From Capsulimonas corticalis (lineage in GTDB: Bacteria; Armatimonadota; Armatimonadia; Armatimonadales; Capsulimonadaceae), in the NCBI RefSeq assembly GCF_003574315.2, contig NZ_AP025739.1, positions 930,001 to 994,000 of the forward strand: a stretch of 64,000 nucleotides of DNA. The letters are read 5' to 3'. Of this stretch, positions 54,199 through 63,331 are shown piece after piece. The notes under the pieces were generated by a model, which did not search any database, was not told the origin of the DNA, and saw only the letters and a list, made by a program, of their open reading frames with translations. Every line of letters starts with the position of its first letter. Position 1 is the first letter of the stretch. The position numbers and the translations under genes were made by a program.

Positions 54199-54282
54199 CT
54201 CCCACGCGCTCAAAAATCGAAAGCCGGCGGCCCGGCGTGAAGTCCGTGCGAATTCCGCTCGAACCATGGAATAAACAGTCAA

Positions 54283-57200
54283 ATGAATCCAGAAGAGTTT
54301 TCGGGAAAGACAGCGGACGGAGGAGGCGCCAGGTCTCCAGGCGGTTCCGTCCCTCATTCCCAGGCTGCTTCCTATCCCCTCCACGCCATTCTTTCCGCGC
54401 TCACCGATCAAATCTTCGTCGTCAACCGGCAGGGGCGGCATCTCTTCGCCAACGCCGCCGGCGCGGCGGCGCTGAAATGCGATCCTGGTGAGATCATCGG
54501 CAAAACCGGCGCGGAGCTCGGACTTCCTCCCAATCTGGTCGCGATGATCGAAGAAAGCTGCGGTCACGCCTTCGCCTCCCGACAGACCGTGCATGAGATG
54601 GCGATTTTAGAAACGCCTGCAGGCCCCGTGGAGCTCGCCTTTACCTTCAGCCCGATCTTGCCTTCGGACGGCTCGCCCCCGAACGAACTCGTGGTTACCA
54701 TCCGCGAAGCCGCGCAGGATCAAGAAGCCGTGGAGCAGCTCTGGGCGCGCGTCCATCAATTGCACCATATCATCGACGCCGCGCCGACTCTGATCGCCTA
54801 TATCGATCGAGACGAACGCTATCTTTTCTCCAACACGAGCTACGCCGGATGGTTTGGCAAACGGCCGCAGGATATCTACGGGCTTGCCGTCAGCGAAGTG
54901 GTCGAGCCGGCGCTTTACGATCGCCTGCGGGAGCATCTCCAGGCGGCGCTGCGCGGAGAATACGTCTCCTATGAGCGCCAATGGCGCGCGCTGGACGGCG
55001 CCCTGCGGACGCTGCACGTCGTCTACGTGCCGGAAGTCGACGCGCTGGGCGATGTGCTCGGCTTCGTCGCGGTAGTCAACGACATCACCGACCGCGCCAA
55101 GATCGGCGAGGCGCTGCGGCAGAGCGAGTTGCAGTACCGGCTGCTGGCCGAAACGATCCCCCATATCGTCTGGATGACCGACCCAGGCGGCGTCATGCAG
55201 TACTTGAATCATCGGTGGACGGACTATACCGGGCATCATTTCCAGGACGCTTCCCAGGCGCAAGAAGTGGCCGCCTTTATTCATCCGGAGGACCTGCCGG
55301 CGCTGGACGCCGCGTGGGCCGCCGCCGCTCACACCTTGTCCCCGTTTCGCACGGAATACCGCCTGCGCGGCGCCGACGGGCAGTACCGCTGGTTCCTCGT
55401 TCATGGCTCGCCGCTCGTTGACAGCAAAGGCGCCATTACCCGCTGGTTCGGCACGTCCACGGACATTCACGAACAGAAACGGGCGAACGAAGAGCAGGCG
55501 TTTATGGCCGACCTGATCGACCGCCTCCGCCGCCATCCCGGCGATCCGGAGGAGCTGCTGTGGCAGGTGGTCAATGCCGTCGGCAGGCACCTAAAAGTCG
55601 CCCGGTGCACTTATGCGGAGATCGATGTCGCCCGCGATCTGGTGTACGGCTACCGCGATTATCGGGACGGCTATTCGGTCGGCGCCACCGGAGAGTTTCC
55701 GCTGTCCCGCTTCGGGCCGGGGCCTCTCGCGGCTCTGATGTCGGGAGAAACGAGCGTGAATCCGGATGTGACGACCTCGCCGATCACCCCCGGCGACTAT
55801 GGCAAGGTCTTCACGCAAATCGGCATCCACGCATATATCACCATTCCGATGATGAAGGACGGCGTGCCCGTCAGCACATTGTCCGTGCTCTCGGCCGCGC
55901 CGCGCGAATGGACGGCGCGGGAGATCGCGCTGCTGGAGGAAGTCGCGGAGCGGACATGGTTCGCGGTGGAAAACGCCCGCCTGAACCGCGCCGCCCAGGA
56001 CGAGCTCAAGGAACGGCGGCGCGCCGAAGCGGAGATTCTGCGGCTGAATGACGAGCTGCGACGCCGTGTCACGCAGTTCGAGACTTTATTTGACGTGATT
56101 CCCATCCCCATTGGCGTCTCCTTCGACCCGGAATGCCAGGTTATTAACGTCAACAAGGTCTTGTCCGAGATCCTCGCGATTCCCGTCGACCAAAACGCAT
56201 CACTGACGGCTCCGCTTGAGGAGCGCCCCACCGGATATAAAATGCTGCATCAGGGCGTGGAGATTCCTGGGGAAGACCTGCCCATGCAAAACGCCATGCG
56301 GCAAAACAACACGGTTCGCGACGTCGAGTTCGATATCGTCCGCGCGGACGGCGCCGTGTTCAACCTGCTGGGTTACGCCACCCCGTTTCACGACGGCGCG
56401 GGCCGCGTGACGGGCGGCGTCGGCGCGTTCGTCGATATCACCGAGCGCAAGCGCGCGCAGGAACAGCTCGAAGCTTCCTACGCCCGCGAAGTCCTGCTCA
56501 ACCAGATCGGCCAGGCGGCGCGCGTCTCCACAGATCCCGATGTCGTGCAGGAAAAGACTCTGGAAACGCTGGGCCAGGGGCTCGGCGTCGATCGCGCGTT
56601 CCTGAGTTTCGTCGATTCCGCGCACGATGTGATCCGCACCGGGCAGGACTGGCGCGCCGGCGGGATTCCCTCCATCGCCGGCGAGTATTCCCTTTCCGCG
56701 CACAAATTTGTGCTGGACGAGATCTATCGGCAGTATTCGACCATCACGATTAACGACGTACGCCAGGCCGGTCTCACTCCGACGACAGCGGCGGCGTTTC
56801 AGTCGGCCGGCACGAAGGCCTTCATCAGCGTCCCGTTCTTCGACGATACGCGCCTGACCGCCTTTCTGACGGTGGCCATGAGCTCCCGTGAGCGCGTCTG
56901 GACGCGTGACGAGGTCAGCATCGTCGAGACCGCAGCGACTCAGGTGCGCCTCGCCGTGGAGTCCGCGCGCATCAATCAGCGCGAGCATACGATCGCCGCC
57001 ACGCTTCAGGAAGCCCTGCAGCCCTCGATCCCGCAGAACGTTTATGGCTTGGACGTCGGTTCTTATTACAAGGCCGCGCTTCAAGAATCGCGGATCGGCG
57101 GGGATTTCTACGATCTGTTCGCCATCGACGAGCATACGCACGCGGTGGTGATCGGGGATGTCTCCGGCAAGGGCCTGGCCGCCGCCGCCCAGGTCGCGAC

Positions 57201-57720
57201 GGTGCGCAATATGCTGCGCTGCGTTCTCTACGGCAAGCAAAGCCTCGTGGAGGCGATTACCGATCTGAACGAGACGCTGACGACGCGCGAGCTGCTCTCG
57301 GGATTTGTCACCCTCTTCGTCGGGCTTTACGACGCTAACACGGGCGTTCTCACCTATGTCTCCTGCGGACACGAACCGGCGCTGGCGCGCCGCGCCGAAA
57401 CCGGGGTTACCGAGCGGCTCACTTCGCCCGCGCCGCCGCTCGGCGTTTCGGAGACGGCGGTGTACCAGGAGCAAACCGCGCGCCTCCATGCGGGCGACGC
57501 GCTCGTTCTTTACACGGACGGAATCTCCGAAGCCGGTCCCACTCGTCAGGATCTGCTCAACACACGGGGTATCATTGAACTGCTCAACGCGACGCCGTCC
57601 GACGCCGGCGCGGTCGCCATCGCACAGCAGATCATCGCCGGGGTGGAGAAACACGCGCAGGGTCGCCAGCGAGACGACATCTGCCTGCTGGTCCTGGTCG
57701 CGCGGAGCACGACGCATTAA
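54283..57720 (+). CDS. Multi-PAS/GAF SpoIIE (RsbU-like) phosphatase
   Basis: A 1145-aa signal-integrating PP2C phosphatase. In order: three PAS domains (about 25-145, 155-280, 285-400), GAF-like (about 405-570), PAS (about 597-725), GAF (about 735-905), and a C-terminal SpoIIE domain (about 916-1140). The metal-binding motifs of the phosphatase are intact: IGGDFYD, IGDVSGKG, YTDGISEA and RDDICLLVL. No TM segment is seen, so it senses cytoplasmic cues or small molecules through PAS/GAF. It follows the PAS-HATPase gene by 84 nt. The pair probably sets the phosphorylation state of an anti-sigma antagonist coded elsewhere. Confidence 0.92.
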   Translation: MNPEEFSGKTADGGGARSPGGSVPHSQAASYPLHAILSALTDQIFVVNRQGRHLFANAAGAAALKCDPGEIIGKTGAELGLPPNLVAMIEESCGHAFASRQTVHEMAILETPAGPVELAFTFSPILPSDGSPPNELVVTIREAAQDQEAVEQLWARVHQLHHIIDAAPTLIAYIDRDERYLFSNTSYAGWFGKRPQDIYGLAVSEVVEPALYDRLREHLQAALRGEYVSYERQWRALDGALRTLHVVYVPEVDALGDVLGFVAVVNDITDRAKIGEALRQSELQYRLLAETIPHIVWMTDPGGVMQYLNHRWTDYTGHHFQDASQAQEVAAFIHPEDLPALDAAWAAAAHTLSPFRTEYRLRGADGQYRWFLVHGSPLVDSKGAITRWFGTSTDIHEQKRANEEQAFMADLIDRLRRHPGDPEELLWQVVNAVGRHLKVARCTYAEIDVARDLVYGYRDYRDGYSVGATGEFPLSRFGPGPLAALMSGETSVNPDVTTSPITPGDYGKVFTQIGIHAYITIPMMKDGVPVSTLSVLSAAPREWTAREIALLEEVAERTWFAVENARLNRAAQDELKERRRAEAEILRLNDELRRRVTQFETLFDVIPIPIGVSFDPECQVINVNKVLSEILAIPVDQNASLTAPLEERPTGYKMLHQGVEIPGEDLPMQNAMRQNNTVRDVEFDIVRADGAVFNLLGYATPFHDGAGRVTGGVGAFVDITERKRAQEQLEASYAREVLLNQIGQAARVSTDPDVVQEKTLETLGQGLGVDRAFLSFVDSAHDVIRTGQDWRAGGIPSIAGEYSLSAHKFVLDEIYRQYSTITINDVRQAGLTPTTAAAFQSAGTKAFISVPFFDDTRLTAFLTVAMSSRERVWTRDEVSIVETAATQVRLAVESARINQREHTIAATLQEALQPSIPQNVYGLDVGSYYKAALQESRIGGDFYDLFAIDEHTHAVVIGDVSGKGLAAAAQVATVRNMLRCVLYGKQSLVEAITDLNETLTTRELLSGFVTLFVGLYDANTGVLTYVSCGHEPALARRAETGVTERLTSPAPPLGVSETAVYQEQTARLHAGDALVLYTDGISEAGPTRQDLLNTRGIIELLNATPSDAGAVAIAQQIIAGVEKHAQGRQRDDICLLVLVARSTTH

Positions 57721-57741
57721 TATCGACACAGGAGTGCGAAA

Positions 57742-58263
57742 ATGATCAAGTCGGAAATGAAGCCCCACCTTCAGGGGAACAGCGTCAACGCGCTCATCGA
57801 GATCCCTCGCGGGAGCAAAAATAAATACGAATGGGATGAAGAGATGGGCGGAGTCGCCCTGTCGCGCGTCCTTTACCAGTCGGTCGCCTACCCGGCCGAA
57901 TACGGCTTCATCCCCGGCACGATCGCCGAGGACGGCGACGCGCTGGACGTGGTCGTGCTGATCGACCAGCCCACCTTCCCCGGCTGCATCATGCGCGTCC
58001 GCCCCATCGGCATCCTTCGCCTGCGCCAGGAAGGCGAGCGCGACGACAAAGTCCTCTGCGTCGCCGTCGCCGACCCGCTCTACGCCGAGACCTTCGACAT
58101 CGACGACATCCCCTCCCACCGACTCCTGGAAATCCGCCACTTCTTCGCCACCTACACCGAACTGGAAGGCCGCGAAGTCGAGGTCGGAGACTGGGAAGAC
58201 GCCAAGGCCGCCATGGAAGAAATCCATGAATGCCTCCTCCCGGAGTACCGCGCGGAAGCCTGA
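57742..58263 (+). CDS. ppa: Inorganic pyrophosphatase
   Basis: The 173-aa family I enzyme hydrolyses pyrophosphate to phosphate. Motifs: IEIPRGSKNKYEWDEE, LYQSVAYPAEYGFIPGTIAEDGDALDVVVLI, with the metal-binding DGDALDVVV, and MRPIGILRLRQEGERDDKVLCVAV. It is close behind the SpoIIE phosphatase gene (21 nt), perhaps by chance rather than function. Confidence 0.95.
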   Translation: MIKSEMKPHLQGNSVNALIEIPRGSKNKYEWDEEMGGVALSRVLYQSVAYPAEYGFIPGTIAEDGDALDVVVLIDQPTFPGCIMRVRPIGILRLRQEGERDDKVLCVAVADPLYAETFDIDDIPSHRLLEIRHFFATYTELEGREVEVGDWEDAKAAMEEIHECLLPEYRAEA

Positions 58264-58274
58264 TCCGAGATCAT

Positions 58275-59558
58275 CTAGCCCAAAAACACCCTTAGCGCCG
58301 CCCAGAGGCCCAAAGCGGCGGCGAGAAGAATTATCGGCGTCGCGATCGACCCCACCTGGAAGAAGTCGGCGGCGCCGATGTCCTCGCCGCGCTTGCGGGC
58401 GTTGGAGATGACGAGCATGGTGGCGAGCGAGCCCGCCACCGTGAGGTTCGGCCCCAGATTGCAGCCGAGGAGCGCGCCGTACTGGGCGGCGGGGCCGGCG
58501 TGCGCGGCGCGCAGCGAGGAGATCGCGAGCAGCGCCATGGGAATATTGTTCACGACGTTGCTTCCCATCCCCGCCCCGAACGCCGTCACGCCGATCTGCG
58601 CCGCCGAAGCGCCGCCCGCCGCCGCAAGCCCCCGCGCGGCCAGCGCGGGCAGCGCGGGCAAGCCCAGATTCTCCACACCGCGCACGACGACGAAAAGTCC
58701 TACGACAAACGGAAACAGAGACCAGGAGATATGCATCGAAAGCCGGCGCAGCGACACACGCCGTCGCCATTTGCCCCAGACGATCAAGACAAGGCACCCG
58801 GCGAAGGCGATCACATACGGAAGAATGCCGGCCAAAGCGCCGATGAAGTATCCGATCAGCACGCCGGCGAGCACAAACAGCGCGGCGCGGAAGTAGGAAG
58901 GATCGGAAATCGCTTCGGACGGGCGCGGCAGTCCTTCGAGCGCATATTCCTTGGGAATCTCCCGGCGAAAGAGCCGGCGGAACAGCGCGTAATTGGCGGC
59001 GAGCGCGGCGATCTGCGGCAGCGCCATCCGTAATACAAACGCGCCGAAGCTCCAGTGAAATGCGCCGACAAAGAGAAGGTTCGTGAGGTTGCTCACCGGC
59101 AGCAGCAGCGACCCGGTGTTGGCGACAAAGGCGCAGGCGATCAAGAACGGGCGGGCGCTCAGCTTGAGTCGCCCGACAAACGAGAGCACGATCGGCGTGA
59201 GAATCACGGCGGTGGTGTCGAGCGAAAGCAGCATCGTGACGACGGCGCCCAGGATAAAGACATTGCGGTACAACACCCCGCCGTCGCCCCGCGCCATTCG
59301 CGCCGCGTGCAGCGCCGCCCAGGCGAAGAATCCCGAAAGATCGATCAGCGCCGAAAGCGCCATCAGCGCCAAAAGAAACGCCAGCACGTCCGCGCCTTGC
59401 GCCACCGTTCGCCACGCCTGCCCTGGCGTCTCCAGTCCCAGCAGCAGCATCGCCGCTCCGCCCATCCCGGTCGCCCACGCCTCATTCATCCCGCGCGGGC
59501 GCAGGAGGATCAGCGTCAGGGTGAGGAGAAAGACGCCGAGGGTCAGAACAAGATGCAT
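58275..59558 (-). CDS. ArsB/NhaD-type anion or ion permease
   Basis: A 427-aa protein with about 11 hydrophobic helices of the ion transporter superfamily. Signature stretches: LDTTAVILTPIVLSFV (helix region about 113-128), ANTGSLLLPVSNLTNLLF (about 149-166) and GMGSNVVNNIPMALLAISSL (about 349-368), as in the arsenite pump and related SLC13 permeases. No ars regulator or arsenate reductase gene is nearby, so the substrate is unproven. It converges with ppa, 11 nt apart. Confidence 0.85.
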   Translation of the reverse strand: MHLVLTLGVFLLTLTLILLRPRGMNEAWATGMGGAAMLLLGLETPGQAWRTVAQGADVLAFLLALMALSALIDLSGFFAWAALHAARMARGDGGVLYRNVFILGAVVTMLLSLDTTAVILTPIVLSFVGRLKLSARPFLIACAFVANTGSLLLPVSNLTNLLFVGAFHWSFGAFVLRMALPQIAALAANYALFRRLFRREIPKEYALEGLPRPSEAISDPSYFRAALFVLAGVLIGYFIGALAGILPYVIAFAGCLVLIVWGKWRRRVSLRRLSMHISWSLFPFVVGLFVVVRGVENLGLPALPALAARGLAAAGGASAAQIGVTAFGAGMGSNVVNNIPMALLAISSLRAAHAGPAAQYGALLGCNLGPNLTVAGSLATMLVISNARKRGEDIGAADFFQVGSIATPIILLAAALGLWAALRVFLG

Positions 59559-59639
59559 GGCGGGATTTTACCCGGTTCTGGGCGACGCGAAGCCCCCGCT
59601 CTAGGTCTTTCGACCTATGCGCGATCCACGCTCCTCTGC

Positions 59640-59645
59640 TACAAT
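59640..59645 (+). promoter_or_regulatory. -10 element of the lnt gene
   Basis: TACAAT 29 nt before ATG 59675. A small hairpin (TAGGTC/GACCTA) lies just upstream, at about 59602-59617. No clear -35. Confidence 0.35.
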
Positions 59646-59674
59646 GTCATTACCTTGTCCATTGGAGACCAACG

Positions 59675-61090
59675 ATGATCCCGCTGCTTTGTGCTTTACT
59701 ATCCGGCGGGCTCTTCGCCGCCGCGCTCCCGCCATATGATTGGGAATGGATTGCCTGGTTCGCGCTGGCCCCGCTGCTCGTGGCCGCGCATGGGCGGCGG
59801 CCGCTGGAGGCGGCGGGTCTCGGAGTTGTCGCGGGCGTGACGTGCGGAGCGCTGCATGCGGGCTGGAACCAGGATACGTCGCGGCTGATGTGGGCTTATA
59901 TTCCGTTCCTCTGGCTGACGATGCTGTTCGTCGTCACGGCGACGGCGTCGGCCGCCGCACGGAAGCGATGGGAGGGAATGCGCTGGGTTGTCTTAGTCGC
60001 CTGCCTGGGCGTCTCGGGCGAATGGCTGACGACGCTCCTTCCGATCCCGATCCACCTGGCGATTTCCCAGTACAAACAGATCACGCTGATACAAATCGCG
60101 TCGCTCACGGGCATCTGGGGCGTCTCGCTTCTTCTCTGGCTCACGAACGCCGCGATAGCCGACGCCGTACTGCGCCGATCGGGCCGCACGAAGCCCCTGG
60201 CGATCGCCGCCGCGTCAATCGCCGCCGCGATGGCGTTTGGCTGGTGGACGCTGCGCGCCGAGAAAGCCGGGCCGTCGCTGCGCGTGGCGGCCATACAGGA
60301 TTTCTCCGGCGATGAGACGGGTGATCTGGCTCCGCCCCCGCCGCCGAACGTGGAGATCGACCGTGAAAAGATGACTCGCGCGGCCGCCGCGCAGGGCGCG
60401 AAGCTGATCGTCTGGTCCGAGGAGTGTCTGGGGTCGGGCTTTAACCCGGATAACCCGCGCGACGGAACCACCGCCCTCGCGCGCCAGACAGGCGCGTTTC
60501 TCGCCGTCGGCTACTCCGACGCGCATCGTCCGAAGCCGTACAACTGCGCCGGCCTTGTCTCGCCCGAAGGGAAGCTGCTCGGCGCGCACCACAAAGTTCA
60601 TCTTTACCTGGGCGAAAGCGAAAGCGTCACGGTCGGCGGCCGTCCCACGTCTTACGCCTCCCCGCTGGGCCGTATCGGAATGGAAGTCTGTTTCGATAGC
60701 TGCTACACCAACATCACGCGCGCCGTCGCCGCTTCCGGCGCGCAGCTCATCGCCATGCCGAACTACGACCCGCCGACGCCGCGCGGCGTCCTGCACGATC
60801 TCCATGTCGCTTTCCTGCCGTTTCGCGCCGTCGAAAACCATGTCCCCTTCGTGCGCTCCGATTCCAACGGCCATTCGCAAGTGGTGGATGCGTATGGACG
60901 AATGATCGGCCTTTCCCCGCTCTACGCCCCCGACATCCTGGTCCGCAACGTCGCGATGGGCGACGGCGGCGGGACGCCGTTCACACGCTGGGGCGACTGG
61001 CTGGCGTACCTTTGCCTGGCGGGAAGCGCGGCGTTTTTGATCCGTTCGTTTTCGCGAAAAAACAGCGCCAGCCAGCAAATAAAATCATGA
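59675..61090 (+). CDS. lnt: Apolipoprotein N-acyltransferase
   Basis: A 471-aa membrane enzyme that adds the third acyl chain to lipoproteins. About six N-terminal TM helices (1-205) are followed by a carbon-nitrogen hydrolase domain (about 208-440) and a final TM. The catalytic triad is visible: Glu in VWSEECLG, Lys in AHHKVHLYLGE and Cys in EVCFDSCYTN. FRAVENHVPFVRSDSNG is the usual substrate-loop string. The sulfatase at the window end is a lipoprotein and would be a client. Confidence 0.9.
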   Translation: MIPLLCALLSGGLFAAALPPYDWEWIAWFALAPLLVAAHGRRPLEAAGLGVVAGVTCGALHAGWNQDTSRLMWAYIPFLWLTMLFVVTATASAAARKRWEGMRWVVLVACLGVSGEWLTTLLPIPIHLAISQYKQITLIQIASLTGIWGVSLLLWLTNAAIADAVLRRSGRTKPLAIAAASIAAAMAFGWWTLRAEKAGPSLRVAAIQDFSGDETGDLAPPPPPNVEIDREKMTRAAAAQGAKLIVWSEECLGSGFNPDNPRDGTTALARQTGAFLAVGYSDAHRPKPYNCAGLVSPEGKLLGAHHKVHLYLGESESVTVGGRPTSYASPLGRIGMEVCFDSCYTNITRAVAASGAQLIAMPNYDPPTPRGVLHDLHVAFLPFRAVENHVPFVRSDSNGHSQVVDAYGRMIGLSPLYAPDILVRNVAMGDGGGTPFTRWGDWLAYLCLAGSAAFLIRSFSRKNSASQQIKS

Positions 61091-61248
61091 CTGGCCGCAT
61101 TTGTATAAAAATTATCCGAAGACATCTTGACTCTGGTTTCTGTTCCGGGTACTATTCACCAGTAAGTCTATGGTAATTCATAACTTTCACGAAGTAAGAC
61201 ACAAGAGCAACTTTTCGCCTGCCTTCCATTGACTGTTAAATCGTCTGC

Positions 61249-61277
61249 TTGACAAAAGGACCATGGGGTCCTATAAT
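61249..61277 (+). promoter_or_regulatory. Consensus promoter of the LacI-type regulator gene
   Basis: A perfect TTGACA (61249-61254), a 17-base spacer and a perfect TATAAT (61272-61277): a full housekeeping consensus. The predicted start of transcription is near 61284. Confidence 0.85.
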
Positions 61278-61291
61278 TGTTCAGGTTTTGG

Positions 61292-61304
61292 TTTTACAGT
61301 AAAA
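61292..61304. promoter_or_regulatory. Palindromic operator candidate at the LacI gene
   Basis: TTTTACAGTAAAA, a perfect odd palindrome centred on 61298, about +8 to +20 from the predicted transcription start. The same motif recurs at 62424-62438. The position suits repression by the gene's own product. Confidence 0.7.
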
Positions 61305-61321
61305 TTGCTGATTGCAGGCAA

Positions 61322-62380
61322 ATGGAGTTCTTGTTGCGCGCTTCCATCAGACAGGTGGCCCAGGCCGCCGGCGTTTCGCCGATGACCGTCTCGAACGTAC
61401 TTCGCGGACGGACGGATATCGTCGTGGAGCAGACGCGGGAGCGGGTTCTTCAGGCGGCGCGTGACCTGAATTATGTTCCGGTCCGGACTTCGACGCAAAA
61501 TCGGCATGTCCGAACGAACGCCATCGGCGTGGTCTTTCTGCATTCGCATCGGCCGGATGGCCCCATTGGCTATCCCACCTTTCTGGGGATGTACGACCGC
61601 GCCCGCGAGCTGGATCACGATCTGACGATCTTTCTGCGCGCGGAGCCGGACTGGGTAAAACCCGGCACGGAGGCGCAGTTTCTGGATCGCCGGTGCGACG
61701 GATTTATCTTTGTCGGCAGCAATCGTCCCGAGATCACGACGGCGCTGACGGAAAACAAAGTGCCGTCCGTCGAATGCTACAGCGTCGCTCCCGCGCCCGG
61801 CGCCGCCCGTGTGGTGGCGGACAACGCCGGGGGCATACGCCAGGCGGTCATGCATCTGGCGAACCATGGGCACAAGCGCATCGCCCATATCGCCGGGCCG
61901 CAATGGAATCTGGAGGCGCAGGAACGCCTGAAAGGCTTCCGCGCCGCCATGCAGGAGCAGTTTGGCCCGGACTGCTGGGATTGCGTCATCCACGCCGAAA
62001 CCTGGGGCCAGATCCAGCGGTTCCATAACGCCAACGGCGCCGTGGACGATGTGACGCTCCCCATCGTCGAAGCGGCCCTGGCGACCGGCGCCACGGCGTT
62101 CGTATGCGCCAACGACCTGCTGGCTCTGGCGCTGTGGCAATTTGCCGAAGATCGCGGTCTGCGCATTCCGCGAGACCTGTCCATTATTGGAGTAGATAAT
62201 ATCTTGCAGGCGGATTATCAAGGTCTGACCAGCATCGATATTCCATTTGAAGAAATCGGGCGAGCGGCGGTCGACGCCGTTTTAGCGCTCGAAAAAGGCG
62301 ATTCGACCGGCGAAGCTAGCCGGATTCTCCCGGTCGAACTCATTCCACGATCTTCCGTGACGGTTCCCTCCGAGCGGTAA
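61322..62380 (+). CDS. LacI-family transcriptional regulator
   Basis: A 352-aa protein: N-terminal HTH (SIRQVAQAAGVSPMTVSNVLRGRTDI), hinge helix (about 45-60, QAARDLNYVPVRT) and a periplasmic-binding-protein-like sensor domain (about 70-345, ending with DLSIIGVDNILQADYQGLTSIDIPFEEIG). These fit the family exactly. ATG 61322 is used; longer frames overlap the promoter and operator, and TTG codons 3-4 codons later are alternatives. The gene is driven by a consensus promoter with a palindrome in its leader. A sugar or glycan fragment is the likely inducer, given the sulfatase downstream. Confidence 0.93.
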   Translation: MEFLLRASIRQVAQAAGVSPMTVSNVLRGRTDIVVEQTRERVLQAARDLNYVPVRTSTQNRHVRTNAIGVVFLHSHRPDGPIGYPTFLGMYDRARELDHDLTIFLRAEPDWVKPGTEAQFLDRRCDGFIFVGSNRPEITTALTENKVPSVECYSVAPAPGAARVVADNAGGIRQAVMHLANHGHKRIAHIAGPQWNLEAQERLKGFRAAMQEQFGPDCWDCVIHAETWGQIQRFHNANGAVDDVTLPIVEAALATGATAFVCANDLLALALWQFAEDRGLRIPRDLSIIGVDNILQADYQGLTSIDIPFEEIGRAAVDAVLALEKGDSTGEASRILPVELIPRSSVTVPSER

Positions 62381-62423
62381 AAAACCATCCGACCAATCAC
62401 CGGTATTGTTCTTTCCCGTGATT

Positions 62424-62438
62424 ATTTTACTGTAAAAT
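62424..62438. promoter_or_regulatory. Palindromic operator candidate at the pseudopilin gene
   Basis: ATTTTACTGTAAAAT, a 15-base perfect odd palindrome, 15 nt upstream of ATG 62454. It matches the palindrome at 61292-61304 except for the central base pair orientation. A ribosome site AGGAG follows at once. Confidence 0.7.
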
Positions 62439-62453
62439 TTAGGAGTATCCTTC

Positions 62454-63209
62454 ATGAAGCATCACAAATACCGTTCCGCCGCATTTACTTTGATTGAATT
62501 GCTCGTCGTCATCGCCATTATAGCGATTCTCGCAGCGATACTCTTTCCCGTGTTCGCCAAAGCGCGCGAGAAGGCGCGGCAGACCACGTGCCTTTCCAAT
62601 GAGAAGCAAATCGGGCTGGGTTTTCTGCAATATATTCAGGACTTCGATGAACGATTCCCGCTCTCGGTCGTCAGCACCGTCAGTCCTCCTCCCCCGGGCC
62701 TTGCGGTCGGCTGGGCGGACGCCATTCAGCCTTACATCAAGAGCCGTCCGATCTTTCAGTGCCCGAGCGAGCCGTTTCCCGCCAACGATGTCGCGCAGAA
62801 CGCTGGGTATACGGACTACTGGATGAACAAAAACGCCGGCGATGGAGATCAGACCTACCCGCTCTGCAATAACCCGTCGCTGACGATCATGATCGGCGAG
62901 GGCGGCGCGTTCAACGGAACAATCATCGCGAACTCAACGGCGCGCTTCCGCACTAACGGCTGCAACGGCGCGGGCGACGCCTCCGCCACCGGCCTGAACC
63001 GCTACCAGCCCGTCTGCCCCAGTCCCGGCCTCGCGACCAATCTGGGCGGCGGCGGCCTTCGCCATACCGACGGCGCCAATTACGGCTTCGTGGACGGTCA
63101 CGCCCGGTGGATCAAAAACTCCACCGCTCAGATCAGCGCCCGTATCTGGAACGGCTTGACGCCGTTCTCCCAATCGGGAAGTGATCCGACGCTCCATTTG
63201 AAGGACTAA
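62454..63209 (+). CDS. DUF1559-type pseudopilin-like protein
   Basis: A 251-aa protein: prepilin leader ([15 protein letters not shown]; cleavage near Ala-Phe rather than the usual Gly-Phe), then the TM helix [20 protein letters not shown] and [20 protein letters not shown]. The C-terminal half contains the H-x-DG region, [19 protein letters not shown]. It lies between the LacI regulator and the sulfatase gene, behind the shared palindrome. The neighbouring gene at 37.3 kb codes for another member. Its role in the sulfatase locus is unclear; it may form or decorate a surface filament for glycan capture. Confidence 0.92.
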   Translation: MKHHKYRSAAFTLIELLVVIAIIAILAAILFPVFAKAREKARQTTCLSNEKQIGLGFLQYIQDFDERFPLSVVSTVSPPPPGLAVGWADAIQPYIKSRPIFQCPSEPFPANDVAQNAGYTDYWMNKNAGDGDQTYPLCNNPSLTIMIGEGGAFNGTIIANSTARFRTNGCNGAGDASATGLNRYQPVCPSPGLATNLGGGGLRHTDGANYGFVDGHARWIKNSTAQISARIWNGLTPFSQSGSDPTLHLKD

Positions 63210-63331
63210 CGAACAAAACCGAGCGCCGCGCGTCACCATGAAGGCCGACTTCGTGCGACGCGCGGCCTTCCGATTCTCACGGCGCCATGCGTCCGTGAAG
63301 TTACGCAATCCGCAAAGCAAGGAAAGTATTC

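Noticed and set aside
56200-59478. 1092-codon minus-strand frame across the SpoIIE gene, ppa and the permease
   Set aside because: It overlaps three well-supported genes and has no recognisable domain; high GC makes such long antisense frames common.
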